Position numbers and translations under genes: made by a program
DNA from: Nakamurella multipartita DSM 44233
Lineage (GTDB): Bacteria; Actinomycetota; Actinomycetes; Mycobacteriales; Nakamurellaceae
DNA: 64,000 nucleotides
NCBI RefSeq assembly: GCF_000024365.1
Contig: NC_013235.1
Coordinates: 3,534,001 to 3,598,000 of the forward strand
Direction of reading: 5' to 3'
The notes under the pieces: model-generated
The model's database searches: none
The model's input: the letters and a program-made list of their open reading frames with translations, nothing else
What the model was told of the DNA's origin: nothing
In this document: in pieces, positions 28,316 through 36,393 of the stretch
Numbering within the stretch: position 1 is the first letter of the stretch
Layout: the number at the start of each line of letters is the position of its first letter

Positions 28316-29113
28316 TCAGCGCAGGTCGACCTCGAACGGGGTCGGGTAGCGCTGGAAGTGGCCGACGTTGACACATTCGGTGCGCCCCCGCCGCAGCCGG
28401 CGGGCGATCGGTTGGTGCACGTGACCGTGCACGGACATGGCCGGGCGGTGGGCGTCGATCGCCTCGACCAGGCCCGGTCCACACATCTCCATCCGGCCCG
28501 GGACCACGTCGTAGCGCAGCAGCGGGATCGCCGGCGGCACGTGCGAGCACAGGATGTCGACCGGCCCCAGGGCCGCGACGGCGGCTCGGTAGTCCTGGTG
28601 GGTGCGCATGAACGGCCGCCAGACCGGCGACGGGCCGCCGAAGACACTCCCGATCCGGCGGCTGGCCCCACCGGCCACGAAGCCCAACCGGCGCCCGGCG
28701 ATCTCGACGACCTCACCGTCCAGATAGGGCAGCTGCCCGCCGGCCACCTCGGTCCACAGGTCGGCGACGTCCACGTTGCCCAGGGTGAGCAGGGCGTCCG
28801 GCCCGATCGCCTCCAGCACGTCCCGGTACAGGGCCGTGACCACGTCGGTCAGGGTGCCCATGGGGTCCGGGATGCTGTCCCACAGGTCGTGGTTGAGCTG
28901 CCGGAGCCGGTCGAACTCGCCGGCCAGCCGCAGATCGATGAACGGCTGGACCCGGGTCGCACCGAAGATGCGCCCGAGGATGCCGCCGGCCGCGTCGTGA
29001 TAGTCGACGTAGTCGATCAGGTCGCCCAGCACCACGAGCTGGCCCGGCTGGCGAGCCACCTCGCGCAGGCCGGCGATATTGCCGTGGACATCGGAGACGA
29101 ACTTCAGGCGCAC
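28316..29113 (-). CDS. Calcineurin-like metallophosphoesterase
   Basis: 265 residues. Metal-binding motifs are D-V-H at residues 8-10, G-D-L-I-D, G-N-V-D (in place of G-N-H-D), and G-H-V-H near the C-terminus. The His of the GNH[DE] motif is therefore replaced by Val, which may lower or alter activity. The substrate could be a nucleotide, phosphoprotein or phospholipid. It begins 16 bp after the NlpC/P60 stop on the same strand, so it may be co-transcribed downstream of the riboswitch-controlled gene. Confidence 0.85.
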   Translation of the reverse strand: MRLKFVSDVHGNIAGLREVARQPGQLVVLGDLIDYVDYHDAAGGILGRIFGATRVQPFIDLRLAGEFDRLRQLNHDLWDSIPDPMGTLTDVVTALYRDVLEAIGPDALLTLGNVDVADLWTEVAGGQLPYLDGEVVEIAGRRLGFVAGGASRRIGSVFGGPSPVWRPFMRTHQDYRAAVAALGPVDILCSHVPPAIPLLRYDVVPGRMEMCGPGLVEAIDAHRPAMSVHGHVHQPIARRLRRGRTECVNVGHFQRYPTPFEVDLR

Positions 29114-29129
29114 CCGACCACGGTAGGGG

Positions 29130-30470
29130 TCAGCGGTTGACCGCGTGCCCGGTGGGGTTCGGGCCGGCCGCCGCCAGGTCGACCACCTTGATCGGCACCC
29201 CCGGCATCGAGGCGTGCAGCACCTTGCCGTCGCCGACGTACATGCCGACGTGGCTGACCGGCGAGTAGTAGGTGACCAGGTCCCCGGGCTGCAGCTGATC
29301 GAGCGGGATCTGCGGCAGTTCGGCCTGCGCGGCGCTGTTGCGGGGGATCTCGATCCCCGCCTGCTGCCAGGCCCACAGCATCAGGCCGGAGCAGTCGAAG
29401 GTGTCCGGTCCAACCGCACCCCAGACGTAGGGCAGACCCTGCCGGGACAGCGCGGCCTCGACGGCGATGCCGGCCTGCACGCTCGGCGCGTGCGCGGCCG
29501 CCCAGGCAGCGAAGGCCGGGCCGGTGTCGCCCACCGGCGCGGCGTCGCTGGCCAGCCCGGCGCGATCGCGCTGGGCCGCCTGCTGGGCCTGCCGGGCGAC
29601 CGAGGCCGCGTCCAGGTTGGCCGCCTCCTGGCTGGCCACGGCGGCGTCGACGTCGGACGAGGAGAGCTGCGCGAAGGCCAGCTGGTAGACGGCGATCTCC
29701 CCGTCCAGCTGGGCGCGGCCGGTGTCCAGGGCGTCGCGGGCGGCCTGGGCGTCCGCGGTGGCCTGATCGGCGGCCTGCTTGGCCGCGCGGGCCTGGTTCT
29801 CGGCCGCCTGGGCCGAGGTCCGGGCGTCGGCCGCGATCTGGCGGGCGGCCAGCGCCCCGCTCAGGGTGGCTTGCTGGTCGGTGGCGATCTGGTCGAGCGA
29901 TCCGGCCTTGTCCAGGTAGTCGTCCGGGCTGCCGGCGGTCAACAGGGCGGAGATGTCACTGAGCCGGGCGCCGCGGAAGCTGGCGTTGGCGAACGCGTCC
30001 ACCTTGGCCTGGTACTGGGCGACGACCGCGTCGGCGGCGGCGACCTTCTGCTGCTCGGCCGAGGTGCGGTCGGCGGCGGCGGCCAGCTCGGCGGCGGCGG
30101 CATCGGACTTGGCCTTGGCGGCGTCGACGGCGGCCTGCGCGGTGAGGACCTGCTCGTTGTAGGTCTCGGCCCGGCGGGCGGCGTCCAGCCAGGCCTGCTT
30201 GGCCTCCTCGGCCGTGGTCGGCACGGCGACGGCGGCCTGGCCGGCGGCCGGCTGCTCGGCGGCGGGCTGGTCGGCCACGATCACGGGCTGGTCGGCGGCG
30301 GCCGGAAGCGCGGCCGCGATGGACAGCAGGGTGCAGGCCACGGCGATGCCGCCGGCGAGCCGGTAGACGCGAGCGCGTCGAGGGGTGCGAGCGATATGGC
30401 CGACGGCCCCGGCGGTGGGTCTGGTGCGACCGGCGGCTGCGGAGCGCAGCGGGTATCCACGATTCGACAT
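29130..30470 (-). CDS. Secreted NlpC/P60 peptidoglycan endopeptidase (RipC/Rv2190c type)
   Basis: 446 residues. A long charged N-region and signal peptide (to about residue 60) lead to an Ala/Gln-rich coiled coil (about 85-300). A C-terminal NlpC/P60 domain carries catalytic Cys in F-D-C-S-G-L-M and His in P-V-S-H-V-G-M-Y. Such enzymes cut D-Glu-mDAP bonds during cell separation; the coiled coil probably holds the enzyme inactive until engaged by an FtsEX-like partner, as known for Rv2190c. A c-di-AMP riboswitch lies directly upstream. The ATG at 30470 has AAGAAGGG at longer than usual spacing. Confidence 0.92.
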   Translation of the reverse strand: MSNRGYPLRSAAAGRTRPTAGAVGHIARTPRRARVYRLAGGIAVACTLLSIAAALPAAADQPVIVADQPAAEQPAAGQAAVAVPTTAEEAKQAWLDAARRAETYNEQVLTAQAAVDAAKAKSDAAAAELAAAADRTSAEQQKVAAADAVVAQYQAKVDAFANASFRGARLSDISALLTAGSPDDYLDKAGSLDQIATDQQATLSGALAARQIAADARTSAQAAENQARAAKQAADQATADAQAARDALDTGRAQLDGEIAVYQLAFAQLSSSDVDAAVASQEAANLDAASVARQAQQAAQRDRAGLASDAAPVGDTGPAFAAWAAAHAPSVQAGIAVEAALSRQGLPYVWGAVGPDTFDCSGLMLWAWQQAGIEIPRNSAAQAELPQIPLDQLQPGDLVTYYSPVSHVGMYVGDGKVLHASMPGVPIKVVDLAAAGPNPTGHAVNR

Positions 30471-30487
30471 GACGGTTACGGCAAGCC

Positions 30488-30645
30488 CTTCTTCCTTGCC
30501 GCCGACCGAGTTAGCTGACGGGTTCGGGCCAGGAAGTAGCCCTACCCGGCGCGCGGTGGCGATCGGTCGCCGGCCTCGCGCCTGGGATTCACCCCAACGA
30601 ACCTGGGTCCCCGGTTCGATGCATCCGCATCGATTAGGCGGTGAC
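30488..30645 (-). promoter_or_regulatory. ydaO-type c-di-AMP riboswitch upstream of NlpC/P60
   Basis: Read on the minus strand, the segment contains the conserved ydaO blocks ACCGGGGACC, GGGGTGAATC, GTAGGGCTACTTCCTGGC and CCGAACCCGTCAGCTAACTC in the right order, with complementary ends (CACCGCC and GGCGGC). It ends about 18 nt before the NlpC/P60 start codon. In actinobacteria this class binds c-di-AMP and usually turns off cell-wall hydrolase genes. The rest of the 389-bp gap (30646-30859) holds no gene and probably the promoter. Confidence 0.9.
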
Positions 30646-30859
30646 CAGGAGGGGCGCCGAGCGGCAACCGCTGCTCAAGGTCACGATCAGATTACGAGTA
30701 CAACACGAACGGTCGCAATCCATTCGAGCATGACGAACCTCTCAAAGTTCGCCGACAACGTTGTCGACCAGCGCAAAGTGCCCACTCGATGTGATTGATG
30801 TCACCAACGTAGGGACGGCGCTCACCCGACCGGGCGGCAGGCCCGGCCACCGAGCGCGG

Positions 30860-31984
30860 TCAGCCCGACAGCAGCTCGGCCAACCGATCCGCCGACGCCT
30901 GCCAGGTCCACTCCCGGGTGACCCAGTCCCGCCCGTGCGCACCCCAGGCCGCGGCCCGGGCCGGATCGGCCAGCAACTCCCCCACCGCGTCGGCCAGTTC
31001 GGCGACGTTGCGGCCGTCGACGACCGTTCCGGTCCGTCCCGGCAGCACCGTCTCGGGCGCGCCCCCGGAACGGCCGGCCACCACGGGCAGCCCGCTGGCC
31101 GAGGCCTCCAGGAACACCAGGCCCAGGCCTTCCACATCCAGCCCGAGGCCCCGCGTCCGGCAGGGCATGGCGAACACGTCGGCGGACGCGTAGTGGGCCG
31201 GCAGATCGGCCCATGGAACCGACCCGGCCAGCCGCACCTGGTCCCGGACCTGCAGCCGGTCGATGAGCGACTCCAACCGCCCGCGGTCGGGGCCGTCGCC
31301 GACGATCAGGACTCGCACGTCGGGCACCCGGTCACGCAGCCGCGGCACCGCCCGGATCAGGGCGTCCTGGCCCTTGCGGGCCACCAGACGGGACACCGAG
31401 AGCACCAGCGGCGCATCGCCGAGGCAATAGTCCTGGCGCACCGTGCGTCGCGCCGCCGGATCGGGCCGGTAGGTCTGGGTGAGCACACCCGGCGGCAGGT
31501 ATTCCAGGGCCGCCATCGGACCCAACGCGGCCGAGATGCGGCGCCGCGCATAGCGGCTGACGAAGGTGAGCACGTCGTTGTCCCGGCCGATCCGGCGCAG
31601 AGCCTGGCGCGCACCGGGCAGCATCGACCACCCGACCTCGTGCCCGTGGGTACAGGCGACGGTGCGCACGATGCCGTCCGCGCGCAGCCCTGGGGTGAGC
31701 AGCCCCAGCGGGGCCGCGGCGCCGTACCAGACGGCCCCGATCCGATGGGTCCGGATCAGTTCGAGGGCGCGGCGCCGGACCGAGTCCCCCGGCAGCATCA
31801 ACGAACCGGGGTGCCGATAGACCGAGAACGGCTGAGCGGCATCGAATTCCGCCGCGCCCGGCCAGTCGGGCGCGTAGACCACCAGAGCGTCGGCCGGCAG
31901 CCGCTGGGCCAATGCCAGTAGGTAGGACTGAATTCCACCGGCGCGAGGCGGAAAGTCGTTGGTGACCAACAGTGTTCGCCGCAC
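30860..31984 (-). CDS. pimB: GT4 mannosyltransferase PimB-type (Rv2188c)
   Basis: 374 residues, GT-B fold. The N-terminal acceptor domain opens with L-V-T-N-D-F-P-P-R-A-G-G-I-Q-S-Y. The donor domain has V-S-R-L-V-A-R-K-G-Q and the E-x7-E-like segment E-G-L-G-L-V-F-L-E-A. This matches the GDP-mannose phosphatidylinositol monomannoside mannosyltransferase Rv2188c (PimB'), which adds the second mannose to PIM at the inner membrane. Location between NlpC/P60 genes and near trpD/qcr matches the mycobacterial order. Related GT4 enzymes are similar, so the exact acceptor is inferred. Confidence 0.85.
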   Translation of the reverse strand: MRRTLLVTNDFPPRAGGIQSYLLALAQRLPADALVVYAPDWPGAAEFDAAQPFSVYRHPGSLMLPGDSVRRRALELIRTHRIGAVWYGAAAPLGLLTPGLRADGIVRTVACTHGHEVGWSMLPGARQALRRIGRDNDVLTFVSRYARRRISAALGPMAALEYLPPGVLTQTYRPDPAARRTVRQDYCLGDAPLVLSVSRLVARKGQDALIRAVPRLRDRVPDVRVLIVGDGPDRGRLESLIDRLQVRDQVRLAGSVPWADLPAHYASADVFAMPCRTRGLGLDVEGLGLVFLEASASGLPVVAGRSGGAPETVLPGRTGTVVDGRNVAELADAVGELLADPARAAAWGAHGRDWVTREWTWQASADRLAELLSG

Positions 31985-32146
31985 GTGGGGAGCACCGGGC
32001 CCTTCTGGCCGGTTCCGGCCGACGCGCCGATCGGGCCGACGACGCCGGCGGGAAAGCGCCGCGCCGCCGACCCGGTGGTTGGTTCCGCCGAGCCTAATGC
32101 CCGGCGGAACCCGGAACCGCGATGGCCGTCACGGCCGACTCGATGA

Positions 32147-33376
32147 TCAGCCGGTGACGCGATGCCCGGTCGCGTTCGGGCCGGCCCCGCTGACCGTGGT
32201 GACGTACACCGGACGGGTCTCGGTGGAGGCGTGCACGACCTGGCCGTTGCCGATGTACATGGCCACGTGCGAGACCGGCGAGTAGTAGGTGACCAGGTCA
32301 CCGGGCTGCAGCTCGCTCAGCGGGACCGACGGCAGGCCGGCCTGGCCGCCGGAGGTCCGCGGGATGCTGACGCCGGCCTGGGCCCACGCCCACGAGGTCA
32401 GACCCGAGCAGTCGAAGGCGTTCGGGCCGGCAGCGCCGTAGACGTAGGGCGAGCCGACCTTGGACAGAGCGGCGGCGACCGCGGCCGCCGCGGCTCCGCT
32501 GCCGGCCGGCGCGCTGGCGGCCGCCGCGGCCGAGCTGGTCGCGGCGGACGAGTCGCTGGTGGTGCTGCGATCGGACCGGCTTGCGGCCTGCGGCGCCGCG
32601 GCTGGCTCGGCGGCGGCATTGGCCGCGGCGTTGGCCTGCTCCTCGGCGGCAGCGGCGGCCTGCCGCTCCTGCTCGGACAGGGAGTCGTACAGCGCCTTGT
32701 ACCGGGCGGCCTCGGCATCCAGATCGGCCTTGCGGGAGGTCACGTCGGCGGTCGCCTGCGCGGCGGCGGCGGCCGCGGCGTCGGCGTCGGCCTTGGCCTG
32801 CGCCGCGGCGGCCGCGGCGGCGTCAGCCTGCGCCTTGGCCTGGGTGGCGGCATCGCGGGCGGCGATGGCCTCGTCCAGGGTCTGCTGCGTATCGGCGGCG
32901 ACCCGGTCCAGCGAGGTCGCCTGGTCCAGGAAGTCCTCGGCCGAGCCGGCGGTCAGCAGGACGGACATGCCGTCCAACCGGGCGCCCCGGAAGCTGGCGT
33001 TGGCGAAGGCGTTGACCTTGCCCTGGTAGCTGGCGGCGGCCGCATCGGCCTGCTCGGCCTGGGCGCGCGCGGCTTCGGCGGCCACACCGGCGGCCGTGAC
33101 CTGGTCGCCCGCGGCAGCCGCGGCCGCGTTGGCCGCGTCCTGCTTTTCCTGCGCGACCAGAACTTCTTCGTTGAGTACCCCGGCGCGGTGGGAACTGTCC
33201 AGGTAGGCGCGTTGGGCTTCGTCGGCGGTGGCCGGGTTCTCCGGATCGGCCAGAGCCGAACCGGTCCACATCAGGCTCGCGGACAACATCGCAATGACGC
33301 CGATGGCGACACCACGGCTCCGGCGACGAAGACTGTGCGTCATGGCCGGGCGCGGACGGGCGTGCAGGGTCGCCAA
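32147..33376 (-). CDS. Second secreted NlpC/P60 endopeptidase with coiled-coil stalk
   Basis: 409 residues from a TTG at 33376 that follows AGGAGGAAGG; an ATG at 33343 would remove eleven residues and gives a more typical signal peptide. Signal sequence ends at about A-L-A-D, then a highly Ala-rich coiled coil (about 55-250), a Ser/Ala linker and an NlpC/P60 domain with F-D-C-S-G-L-T and P-V-S-H-V-A-M-Y. It is a clear paralogue of the 446-residue protein 3 kb away and carries its own c-di-AMP riboswitch. Role: peptidoglycan cleavage in growth or division. Confidence 0.92.
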   Translation of the reverse strand: MATLHARPRPAMTHSLRRRSRGVAIGVIAMLSASLMWTGSALADPENPATADEAQRAYLDSSHRAGVLNEEVLVAQEKQDAANAAAAAAGDQVTAAGVAAEAARAQAEQADAAAASYQGKVNAFANASFRGARLDGMSVLLTAGSAEDFLDQATSLDRVAADTQQTLDEAIAARDAATQAKAQADAAAAAAAQAKADADAAAAAAAQATADVTSRKADLDAEAARYKALYDSLSEQERQAAAAAEEQANAAANAAAEPAAAPQAASRSDRSTTSDSSAATSSAAAAASAPAGSGAAAAAVAAALSKVGSPYVYGAAGPNAFDCSGLTSWAWAQAGVSIPRTSGGQAGLPSVPLSELQPGDLVTYYSPVSHVAMYIGNGQVVHASTETRPVYVTTVSGAGPNATGHRVTG

Positions 33377-33389
33377 GGCAGGCGTACCT

Positions 33390-33567
33390 TCCTCCTCGCC
33401 GCCTACCGAGTTAGCTGACGGGTTCGGGCCAGGAAGTTAGCCCTACCCCTTGCCGATTGCGGGCAGCATGCAGCTGCGCGCGCTCGACCAGGGGATTCAC
33501 CCCAGACAAACCTGGTTCCCCGGTTCGACGTCACGCGCTGATAAGCACGCTGGCCGATTCGGCGGGA
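33390..33567 (-). promoter_or_regulatory. Second ydaO-type c-di-AMP riboswitch
   Basis: Minus-strand blocks CGAACCGGGGAACC, GGGGTGAATCCC, GTAGGGCTAACTTCCTGGCC and CGAACCCGTCAGCTAACTCG follow the same order as the element at 30488-30645, with a longer variable arm between them. The 3' half is nearly identical to the first copy, showing either duplication together with the gene or strong constraint. It ends next to the AGGAGG of the second NlpC/P60 gene. The remaining upstream DNA (33568-33812) shows no gene and contains a CCCGGT-A-ACCGGG palindrome at 33777-33789. Confidence 0.9.
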
Positions 33568-33812
33568 CCTCTGGGACCACCCGATTGGTGGATACGGCCA
33601 GAAGGTCTCGGTCAGGTTACGAGACCGACCCGAAAGAGTCCAGTCGAGTCTGCGAATTTGGGGATAAAGCCATGCGAGTGCATAGGTCAACACCCCTTTA
33701 CCACGGCCTGACCTGGGACAATGGAGCAGGGACGAGGCCATTTCGCGGTTGTGACCGAAATGAGATCACCGTCACACCCGGTAACCGGGCGAGCCTACCT
33801 CACCACCGGGGG

Positions 33813-34016
33813 TCACCCTGCTGCCCGATGGGTCGATCGGGTGACCGGCACCAGGCGCAGCGGCGGGACCAGCCCCGATTCGGCCAGGACACCGAGCGCC
33901 GCCCGTTCGGACTCATCCCAGTCGATACCCTCCGGCGTCGACCCGAGCAGGACCGTGACCACGCAGCCGCTGCAGGCTGGGCCCTTGACCGCGCAGTGGT
34001 CGCAATCGATGTGCAT
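33813..34016 (-). CDS. Small Cys-rich conserved actinobacterial protein
   Basis: 67 residues beginning M-H-I-D-C-D-H-C-A-V-K-G-P-A-C-S-G-C-V-V-T-V-L-L. Four Cys as CxxC...CxxC suggest a zinc- or iron-binding knuckle. Small proteins of this type occur next to MerR genes in many actinobacteria. The start is set by the ATG at 34016; a longer upstream frame has no family-like sequence. It is divergent from the MerR gene 214 bp away. Function unknown. Confidence 0.72.
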   Translation of the reverse strand: MHIDCDHCAVKGPACSGCVVTVLLGSTPEGIDWDESERAALGVLAESGLVPPLRLVPVTRSTHRAAG

Positions 34017-34230
34017 GACGCGCTCCGTTCCGTGATATCCGCCGTATCCGGCTGTCCACCCGGACGCTAGAGACGACCTCTGACAGTGGGCCTTCGAACG
34101 GGGCCTCCTCCGCGGCCTGCCACGGCCCTCGAGCGGCACCTGGAGCGGCGCCTCCGACCGGAACTTGCCCGGCGCGGCGACGTGGTTCACTGGGCCCGAG
34201 CCGAGGCGGGCCCGGCACAGGAAGGAACCG

Positions 34231-34701
34231 GTGGACACCTCAGTGAACGGGATCGCCGATTCGGCCGGGGAGCTGCGCGACGACCGCAGCGTGCCGCGGT
34301 ACCAGATCGGGACGGTGGCCGAGCGGACCGCGCTGTCGCACAACACGCTGCGGCACTGGCACGAGGCGGGCCTGGTCTCGCCCTCCGGACGTAGCGAGGG
34401 CGGGTTCCGGCTCTACAGCGACGCCGACATCGAACGCATCCTGGTGATCCGTCGGATGAAGCCGATCGGCTTCACGCTCGAGCAGATGCAGCAATTGCTC
34501 GACGTCCTGGACGTCCTGCAGTCCGACGAGTCCGGCCCCGAGGACCGCGCCACCGCCCGGGCCACCCTGCAGGAGTTCGCCCAGCAGACCCGGCAGAGTG
34601 TGGACCGGATTCGCCGGCACCTGGCCTACGGCACCGAGTTCGCGGCCTTGTTGGCCGACCTGCTGCGTGCGTCCGAACCCGGAGACCCCCCGACGAGCTG
34701 A
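34231..34701 (+). CDS. MerR-family transcriptional regulator
   Basis: 156 residues from the GTG at 34231, preceded by AAGGA. The winged helix-turn-helix lies at about 24-90 (Y-Q-I-G-T-V-A-E-R-T ... L-R-H-W-H-E-A-G-L-V ... F-R-L-Y-S-D-A-D-I-E-R-I), followed by a coiled-coil dimer helix. No metal-binding Cys are present, so it is not a mercury/copper type sensor. The palindrome between this gene and the acyltransferase could be a target. The effector is unknown. Confidence 0.87.
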   Translation: MDTSVNGIADSAGELRDDRSVPRYQIGTVAERTALSHNTLRHWHEAGLVSPSGRSEGGFRLYSDADIERILVIRRMKPIGFTLEQMQQLLDVLDVLQSDESGPEDRATARATLQEFAQQTRQSVDRIRRHLAYGTEFAALLADLLRASEPGDPPTS

Positions 34702-34744
34702 TGGGCCGGACAGCCCTCGACGCCCGCCCGGCCACGGTCATACT

Positions 34745-34764
34745 CTACTCTCGGGTGAGAGTAG
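34745..34764. promoter_or_regulatory. Palindrome upstream of acyltransferase-3 gene
   Basis: CTACTCTC-GGGT-GAGAGTAG is a perfect 8+4+8 inverted repeat in the 95-bp gap between merR and the acyltransferase, 32 bp before the latter's ATG. It could be an operator for the MerR protein or a hairpin ending the merR transcript. Confidence 0.45.
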
Positions 34765-34796
34765 GGTTCCGGCCGCACCAATGTCTCGGGGGACGG

Positions 34797-35933
34797 ATGG
34801 CACCACGGATGGCACCACGGATCACGCCCCGGCCAACGGCGCCGACGGGGTCACCGGCGCGGTGGACGACCCTGCACGAACGGTTCGGTCCACGGCGCAA
34901 CAACTTCGACCTGATCCGGCTCGGCCTGGCCGCGACCGTCGGAGTCGCGCACGGGATCGTCATTCGGACCGGCGACCAGCCGACCTTCGGCATCTCTACC
35001 TTGGGCGACTACGCCCTGGACGGCTTCTTCATCCTCAGCGGCTTCCTGGTCACCCGGAGCTGGGTCACGCTGAACGATTTCTGGCGCTACGCCTGGCACC
35101 GGTTCCTGCGCATCATGCCGGCGTTCTGGGTCTGCCTGCTGGTGCTGGCCTTCGTGGTCGCACCGATCGCCTTGTTGTTGGAGGGGCGCCCGCTGTCCGA
35201 ACTGTTCACCTCACCTGACTCCGGACCCCGGTTCGTCCTGGTCAACGCCGGGCTGATGATCTTCACCTACGGGATCGCGTCCATCTTCGCGAACAACCCC
35301 GAACCGCTGGTGGTCGACGGATCGCTGTGGACCCTGATCCTGGAGGCCGGCTGCTATGTCGTGCTGGCCGTCCTGGGCGTCCTCGGCCTGCTGCGTCGAC
35401 GCCGCTGGGTGGTCCCGGCCCTGGCGGTGACGCTGTGGGCGATGGCCACTCTCTACGACCTCGGGGTGCCCGTCGGCATCGGAGACACCACGCTGCGGAT
35501 GCTGATGCTGTTCATGATCGGGGCCAGCTTCTACCTCTATGCCCACCGGGTGCCCCTCAACGCCTGGTTCGCTCTCGCCGCCGCCGTGGTGTTCCTCGCC
35601 AGTGCCGGGCTGCTGGAGAACTACCGGATGGTCGGGGCCGTCCCCCTGGCGTACGTGCTCATCTACCTGGCCGCCGGGCTACCCAGGAACCTGCGCCTGA
35701 AGGTCGACCTGTCCTATGGCGTGTACATCTATCACTACCCGCTGCAGCAGTTGCTCATGCTGACGGTGCTGGCGACGCTGCCCACCCCGGCCTTCGTGAC
35801 CGTCAGCCTGGTGCTGGTGATCCCACTGGCCCTGGCTTCCTGGTACGGCATCGAGCGACGCGCCCTGCGGCGTAAGAATGCGACCCTGCCTCGGTGGTTG
35901 CCCGGCGCTGGCGACCGGTCGGCCGGCGTCTGA
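34797..35933 (+). CDS. Acyltransferase-3 (OafA/OatA-like) membrane O-acyltransferase
   Basis: 378 residues with about ten membrane helices. The N-terminal family pattern is R-N-N-F-D-L-I-R-L-G-L-A ... V-A-H-G, including the conserved His, then F-F-I-L-S-G-F-L-V-T-R-S-W and the R-F-L-R-I-M-P motif. S-L-W-T-L-I-L-E-A is also present. Such proteins transfer acyl groups to sugars of exopolysaccharide, peptidoglycan or glycolipids at the membrane. The ATG at 34797 follows GGGGGA. The N-terminus begins with two M-A-P-R repeats. The acceptor is unknown; PIM, cell wall or the GT2 polymer are possibilities. Confidence 0.88.
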   Translation: MAPRMAPRITPRPTAPTGSPARWTTLHERFGPRRNNFDLIRLGLAATVGVAHGIVIRTGDQPTFGISTLGDYALDGFFILSGFLVTRSWVTLNDFWRYAWHRFLRIMPAFWVCLLVLAFVVAPIALLLEGRPLSELFTSPDSGPRFVLVNAGLMIFTYGIASIFANNPEPLVVDGSLWTLILEAGCYVVLAVLGVLGLLRRRRWVVPALAVTLWAMATLYDLGVPVGIGDTTLRMLMLFMIGASFYLYAHRVPLNAWFALAAAVVFLASAGLLENYRMVGAVPLAYVLIYLAAGLPRNLRLKVDLSYGVYIYHYPLQQLLMLTVLATLPTPAFVTVSLVLVIPLALASWYGIERRALRRKNATLPRWLPGAGDRSAGV

Positions 35934-35958
35934 CCGACCGGGGATCGTGCGTGATGGG

Positions 35959-36390
35959 TCAGTCGAGGTGGTGCCCGAGCGCGGTCAGGAACTCCTGATG
36001 CTCGGCCGCGGGGGCGTCCGCGGCCCCCGGGACGAGCATCGCCGGTCCACCGGCCAACGCATCACCCGACCGGTGCGGGGCCAGGTTGACGTGAAAATGG
36101 GCGACCCGGTCGCCGAACACCGCGGCATAGACCAGATCCGCGCCGGCCGCCGCCCGGAGGGCGCGGGTGACCCTGGCCAGCACCGACCCGAACGTCGCGG
36201 CTTCGGCCCCGTCGAGGTCGGTGACGAAGGGGATGTGCCGCACCGGCTCCAGGTGGGCGAAGCCGACCACCGGACCGCGCCCGACCACCGACAACCGCCA
36301 GGTGCCGTCCGTCCACACCCGGGTGCGGCCGAAGAAGCGGTCCGCGTCGTCGGGCCGGCACAGCAGGCAGTCGGGGTCGCGATCAGGCAT
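35959..36390 (-). CDS. HIT-family protein with an incomplete histidine triad
   Basis: 143 residues. It opens with C-L-L-C and ends its core with V-A-H-F-H-V-N-L-A-P. Two of the three triad His are present, including the one aligned with the catalytic middle His, while the first is replaced by Val. HIT proteins hydrolyse or transfer nucleotide phosphoramidates and dinucleotides. Start ATG at 36390, three bases after the NYN-protein stop on the same strand, so the two are one operon. Confidence 0.8.
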   Translation of the reverse strand: MPDRDPDCLLCRPDDADRFFGRTRVWTDGTWRLSVVGRGPVVGFAHLEPVRHIPFVTDLDGAEAATFGSVLARVTRALRAAAGADLVYAAVFGDRVAHFHVNLAPHRSGDALAGGPAMLVPGAADAPAAEHQEFLTALGHHLD

Positions 36391-36393
36391 GAA

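Noticed and set aside
33750-33770. CRP-type site GTGACCGAAATGAGATCAC
   Set aside because: The GTGA and TCAC halves are separated by eleven bases, not the six required.
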